A stretch of DNA of 50,063 bases from assembly GCA_900552565.1 (NCBI GenBank), contig USAK01000012.1:1-50063 (forward strand), read 5' to 3'. This DNA is from an uncultured Selenomonas sp. (GTDB lineage: Bacteria > Bacillota > Negativicutes > Selenomonadales > Selenomonadaceae). Position numbers and translations under genes: made by a program. The notes below the pieces were generated by a model. That model worked only from the letters and a program-made list of their open reading frames with translations. It was not told the DNA's origin and ran no database searches. Shown piece after piece: positions 46,588 through 50,063 of this stretch; within the stretch, counting starts at the first letter, position 1, and the number at the start of each line of letters is the position of its first letter.

Positions 46588-46700
46588 TTTGTTTTCCTCC
46601 TTATCGTCCAGGCTCTTGGCCCAAACATTTCTCCGTAACAGTTCCCTCGGGTACACCCGAGCCATCTGCCACGTCATCGCATTGGGGGGTACCATATTTA
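46588..46700 (-). promoter_or_regulatory. rpsJ leader, candidate ribosomal-protein autoregulatory site
   Basis: The 174 nt between tuf and rpsJ hold the CTCGGG-TACA-CCCGAG hairpin (46646-46661) and a smaller GGCC-N-GCC hairpin close to the ribosome-binding site. Structured S10-operon leaders are common in bacteria, but I cannot match this one to a named family. No clear -35/-10 pair is seen. Confidence 0.45.
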
Positions 46701-46715
46701 TTTTAACCTTTAAAT

Positions 46716-46739
46716 AAGAGCGACGCGAGCGCCGCTCTT
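46716..46739 (-). terminator. Hairpin after tuf (terminator or attenuator)
   Basis: AAGAGCGGCG-CTCG-CGTCGCTCTT on the minus strand, 10 pairs with one G-T. The following TTATTTAAAGG is a weak T-tract, so readthrough into the S10 operon is likely. Confidence 0.6.
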
Positions 46740-46761
46740 AAGTAAAGATTAAGTTTGAAGA

Positions 46762-47955
46762 TTAGCCTTCGATTTCCGTTACGCGGCCAGCACCAACCGT
46801 GTGACCACCTTCGCGGATAGCGAAGCGCAGGCCCTTCTCGATAGCGATCGGGGTGATGAGTTCAACTTCCATCTCGACGTTATCGCCAGGCATAACCATC
46901 TCCGTGCCTTCCGGCAGTTTGACAACGCCCGTAACATCCGTCGTGCGGAAGTAGAACTGCGGACGGTAGTTCGAGAAGAACGGAGTATGACGGCCGCCTT
47001 CTTCTTTCGTCAGGACATAGACCTGAGCTTTGAACTTCGTGTGCGGATGAATCGTGCCCGGCTTTGCGAGAACCTGGCCACGCTCGATCTCTTTGCGGTC
47101 GATACCACGGAGAAGAGCACCGATGTTATCGCCTGCTTCAGCGAAGTCAAGCATCTTACGGAACATCTCGATACCCGTAACAACCGTCTGTTTCGGCTCA
47201 TCCTGCAGACCAACGATCTCAACCGTATCGTTCATCTTGAGCTCACCACGCTCAACACGGCCCGTAGCAACCGTACCACGGCCAGTGATCGTGAAGACGT
47301 CCTCGACCGGCATCAGGAACGGTTTTGCGTTATCGCGAACCGGCGTCGGGATGTATTCATCAACAGCTTCCATGAGCTTGAGGATGTTCTTCTTCTGCTC
47401 TTCGTCGCCTTCGAGGGCCTTCAGAGCAGAACCAGCGATAACAGGGATGTCATCGCCCGGGAAGTCATAGCTGGAGAGCAGCTCGCGAACTTCCATCTCA
47501 ACGAGCTCGAGGAGCTCAGGATCGTCAACCTGGTCAACCTTGTTCAGGAAGACAACGATTGCCGGTACACCGACCTGACGAGCGAGCAGGATGTGCTCAC
47601 GCGTCTGCGGCATCGGGCCATCAGCTGCGGAAACAACGAGGATAGCACCATCCATCTGAGCAGCACCAGTGATCATGTTCTTGACATAGTCAGCATGGCC
47701 CGGGCAGTCAACGTGTGCATAGTGACGTTTCGGCGTCTCATACTCAACGTGTGCCGTGTTGATCGTGATACCGCGCTCACGCTCTTCCGGAGCCTTATCG
47801 ATATCAGCGTAATCTTCGAAAGAAGCTTTGCAGCCCGGAGTCTCGGAGAGAACCTTCGTGATTGCAGCCGTCAGCGTCGTCTTGCCATGGTCAACGTGAC
47901 CGATGGTACCGATGTTAACATGCGGTTTAGTTCTTTCAAACTTTTCTTTAGCCAT
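46762..47955 (-). CDS. tuf: Elongation factor Tu
   Basis: 397 residues. G1 [13 protein letters not shown] (from 18), switch I region [20 protein letters not shown]3 DCPGHADY, G4 NKVD, then beta-barrel domains 2 and 3 ending [11 protein letters not shown]. Delivers aminoacyl-tRNA. 17 nt after fusA; GGGAGG lies 11 nt before its ATG. Confidence 0.99.
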   Translation of the reverse strand: MAKEKFERTKPHVNIGTIGHVDHGKTTLTAAITKVLSETPGCKASFEDYADIDKAPEERERGITINTAHVEYETPKRHYAHVDCPGHADYVKNMITGAAQMDGAILVVSAADGPMPQTREHILLARQVGVPAIVVFLNKVDQVDDPELLELVEMEVRELLSSYDFPGDDIPVIAGSALKALEGDEEQKKNILKLMEAVDEYIPTPVRDNAKPFLMPVEDVFTITGRGTVATGRVERGELKMNDTVEIVGLQDEPKQTVVTGIEMFRKMLDFAEAGDNIGALLRGIDRKEIERGQVLAKPGTIHPHTKFKAQVYVLTKEEGGRHTPFFSNYRPQFYFRTTDVTGVVKLPEGTEMVMPGDNVEMEVELITPIAIEKGLRFAIREGGHTVGAGRVTEIEG

Positions 47956-47972
47956 TGTGATTTTTTCCTCCC

Positions 47973-50051
47973 TTATTCACCTTTGTTCTTTGCGACAATC
48001 TTGTCAGCAATATTTTTCGGAACTTCATCATAGTAAGCAACTTCCATGCTGTAGTTCCCTCGGCCCTGAGTCTTGGAACGCAGGTCAGTCGAGTAACCGA
48101 ACATCTCGGAGAGCGGAACGAAGCCAGTGATGACCTGAGAACCGTTGCGCGCTTCCATACCATCGATACGGCCGCGGCGAGAGTTCAGGTCGCCGATAAC
48201 ATCGCCCATGTACTCTTCCGGTACAGTGACTTCGACTTTAACATACGGCTCAAGCAGAACCGGATTTGCTTTTTCAGCACCATTGCGGAATGCCATGGAG
48301 CCGGCAACCTTGAATGCTGCCTCAGAGGAGTCGACTTCGTGGAAAGAACCATCATAGACCGTAGCTTTGATGTCGACCATCGGATAACCAGCAACAACGC
48401 CGGCTTCCATAGCCTGCTTGACACCATCTTCGATCGGTTTGATGAATTCCTTCGGAATAGCACCGCCGACAACCTTGTTCTCGAATGCGAAACCTTCGCC
48501 CGGTTCCTGCGGCTCGAGTTTAAGCCAGCAGTGACCATACTGACCATGACCGCCGGACTGACGAACGAACTTACCTTCTGCCTCAACAGTCTTGCGAATC
48601 GTTTCACGATAAGCAACCTGCGGCTCGCCGACTTTGCATTCAACTTTGAATTCGCGTTTCATGCGGTCAACGATGATCTGGAGGTGAAGCTCGCCCATGC
48701 CGGAGATGATCGTCTGGCCCGTTTCCTGATCCGTGCGGACACGGAAGGTCGGATCTTCTTCAGCGAGTTTCTGAAGAGCGACGCCCATCTTCTCCTGGTC
48801 GTTCTTCGTCGACGGCTCAACCGCAACGGAGATAACCGGATCCGGGAATACCATGGACTCGAGAATGATCGGATGTTCTTCATCGCAGAGCGTATCACCA
48901 GTCGTCGTGTCTTTGAGGCCGACAGCTGCAGCGATATCACCGCTGTATACGCGCTCGATTTCCTTACGATGGTTTGCATGCATCTGCAGGATACGGCCGA
49001 TACGCTCTTTCTTGCCCTTCGTGGAGTTGTACACGTAAGAGCCTCCATCGAGGATACCGGAGTAAACGCGGAAGAATGCGAGCTTACCAACGAACGGATC
49101 CGTCATAATCTTGAATGCGAGTGCCGAGAACGGAGCCTCGTCACTTGCCGGACGATGATCTTCCTCGCCCGTTTCCGGGTTGACACCAGCGATCGGCGGG
49201 ATATCCGTCGGAGCCGGCATGTAATCAACGATTGCATCGAGGAGCGGCTGAACGCCTTTATTACGATAGGAAGTACCGCAGGTGACCGGGCAGAGTTTGC
49301 ATGCGACCGTACCCTTACGGATTACTGCCTTGATTTCATCTTCCGTGATGTCTTCGCCGCCAAGGTATTTCTCCATGAAGTCATCATCGAGCTCGGAAAG
49401 AGCCTCGAGGAGGATTTCGCGGTATTCCTCAGCTTTGTCCTTCATGTCATCCGGGATAGCAACTTCGTCTTCAACTTTGCCGAGGTCGTCTTCATAAACG
49501 ATGGCTTCCATCTTGACGAGGTCGATGATCCCCTTGAAGGTATCCTCAGCGCCGATCGGCAGCTGGATTGCAACTGCGTTTGCATTGAGGCGCTCCTTCA
49601 TCATCTTGATGACATTGTAGAAATCCGCGCCGGTGATATCCATCTTGTTGACATATGCCATACGCGGAACATTATAATTCTCAGCCTGACGCCAAACGGT
49701 CTCAGTCTGAGGCTCAACACCGCCGCGAGCAGTCAGGACTGCTACAGCGCCATCGAGTACGCGCAGGGAACGCTCAACTTCTACCGTGAAGTCCACGTGA
49801 CCCGGCGTATCAATGATGTTGATGCGATGACCTTTCCAATGGCAGGTCGTTGCAGCGGACGTGATCGTGATACCACGTTCCTGCTCCTGAACCATCCAGT
49901 CCATCGTTGCAGCACCATCATGTACTTCACCGATCTTGTGGTTGACACCCGTGTAGAAGAGGATACGTTCCGTGGTCGTCGTCTTACCGGCATCGATGTG
50001 AGCCATGATACCGATGTTACGAGTTTTTTCAAGGGAATACTCTCTTGCCAC
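47973..50051 (-). CDS. fusA: Elongation factor G
   Basis: 692 residues, complete, with a GTG start at 50051 ([17 protein letters not shown] N-terminus: [21 protein letters not shown]). P-loop AHIDAGKT (17-24), [16 protein letters not shown], then domains II-V with the [12 protein letters not shown] [11 protein letters not shown] segment of domain IV. Translocase. Only 12 nt upstream are in the window, so its ribosome-binding site and the expected rpsG/rpsL genes are not visible. Confidence 0.98.
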   Translation of the reverse strand: MAREYSLEKTRNIGIMAHIDAGKTTTTERILFYTGVNHKIGEVHDGAATMDWMVQEQERGITITSAATTCHWKGHRINIIDTPGHVDFTVEVERSLRVLDGAVAVLTARGGVEPQTETVWRQAENYNVPRMAYVNKMDITGADFYNVIKMMKERLNANAVAIQLPIGAEDTFKGIIDLVKMEAIVYEDDLGKVEDEVAIPDDMKDKAEEYREILLEALSELDDDFMEKYLGGEDITEDEIKAVIRKGTVACKLCPVTCGTSYRNKGVQPLLDAIVDYMPAPTDIPPIAGVNPETGEEDHRPASDEAPFSALAFKIMTDPFVGKLAFFRVYSGILDGGSYVYNSTKGKKERIGRILQMHANHRKEIERVYSGDIAAAVGLKDTTTGDTLCDEEHPIILESMVFPDPVISVAVEPSTKNDQEKMGVALQKLAEEDPTFRVRTDQETGQTIISGMGELHLQIIVDRMKREFKVECKVGEPQVAYRETIRKTVEAEGKFVRQSGGHGQYGHCWLKLEPQEPGEGFAFENKVVGGAIPKEFIKPIEDGVKQAMEAGVVAGYPMVDIKATVYDGSFHEVDSSEAAFKVAGSMAFRNGAEKANPVLLEPYVKVEVTVPEEYMGDVIGDLNSRRGRIDGMEARNGSQVITGFVPLSEMFGYSTDLRSKTQGRGNYSMEVAYYDEVPKNIADKIVAKNKGE

Positions 50052-50063
50052 TTTTAATATCGC

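Noticed and set aside
46588..46695. N-terminal extension of S10 from an ATG at 46695
   Set aside because: The extra residues match no S10, and the AGGAGG site positions the TTG at 46587.

Overview
The window comes from a diderm Firmicute (Negativicutes, most likely Selenomonadaceae). The S10-spc-alpha ribosomal block has the Firmicute layout (rpsN of the zinc type, secY-adk-infA-rpmJ, then the ecfA1A2T-truA genes that follow rplQ in Firmicutes). Alongside it are a signal-peptide beta-barrel protein ending in Phe, a YadA-type anchor fragment and a large CoA-dehydratase-activase fusion, all typical of outer-membrane-bearing Firmicutes. Gene identities rest on reading motifs and lengths; no database search was possible.

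Layout. 1-540: a truncated T-box leader (minus strand), 60-bp tandem repeats and the 3' remnant of an epimerase gene. 690-10576: separate units: U32 protein, class III aminotransferase, small hypothetical protein, phosphoribosyltransferase, outer-membrane barrel, Flp-like pilin, fucO, AI-2E-type permease, a two-repeat YezD-like protein and a universal stress protein. 10740-11190: two identical tRNA-Pro(CGG) genes, each with a consensus promoter and terminator. 11716-18433 (minus): purine genes purC and purE-F-M-N-H(IMP cyclohydrolase domain only)-D. 19032-23288: a 1418-residue fusion of activases and dehydratase-like domains. 23513-26897: ecfA1-ecfA2-ecfT-truA. 27050-32026: a 4977-bp transposon. 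32066-50051: rplQ up to fusA, all on the minus strand.

Two things stand out. (1) The 4977-bp element has 18-bp perfect terminal inverted repeats and an 11-bp target duplication. It encodes an IS4-type transposase plus a one-chain restriction-modification enzyme (nuclease, N6-methylase and specificity domains), and it sits inside the loop of what was the rplQ terminator. (2) Four intergenic copies (4369-4554, 11243-11425, 11605-11665, 18609-18792) of a structured repeat share no long identical stretch in their outer helices, yet both helix strands change together from copy to copy. This covariation suggests a folded RNA or single-stranded DNA element. I do not recognise this family.

How the genes work together: the minus-strand block from fusA to rplQ supplies the translation machinery and SecY. 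The ecf genes energise vitamin uptake. The pur genes make most of the path from PRPP to IMP, with purL, purB, purK and an AICAR formyltransferase having to come from elsewhere. purC and purE carry a shared palindrome just upstream of their promoters.
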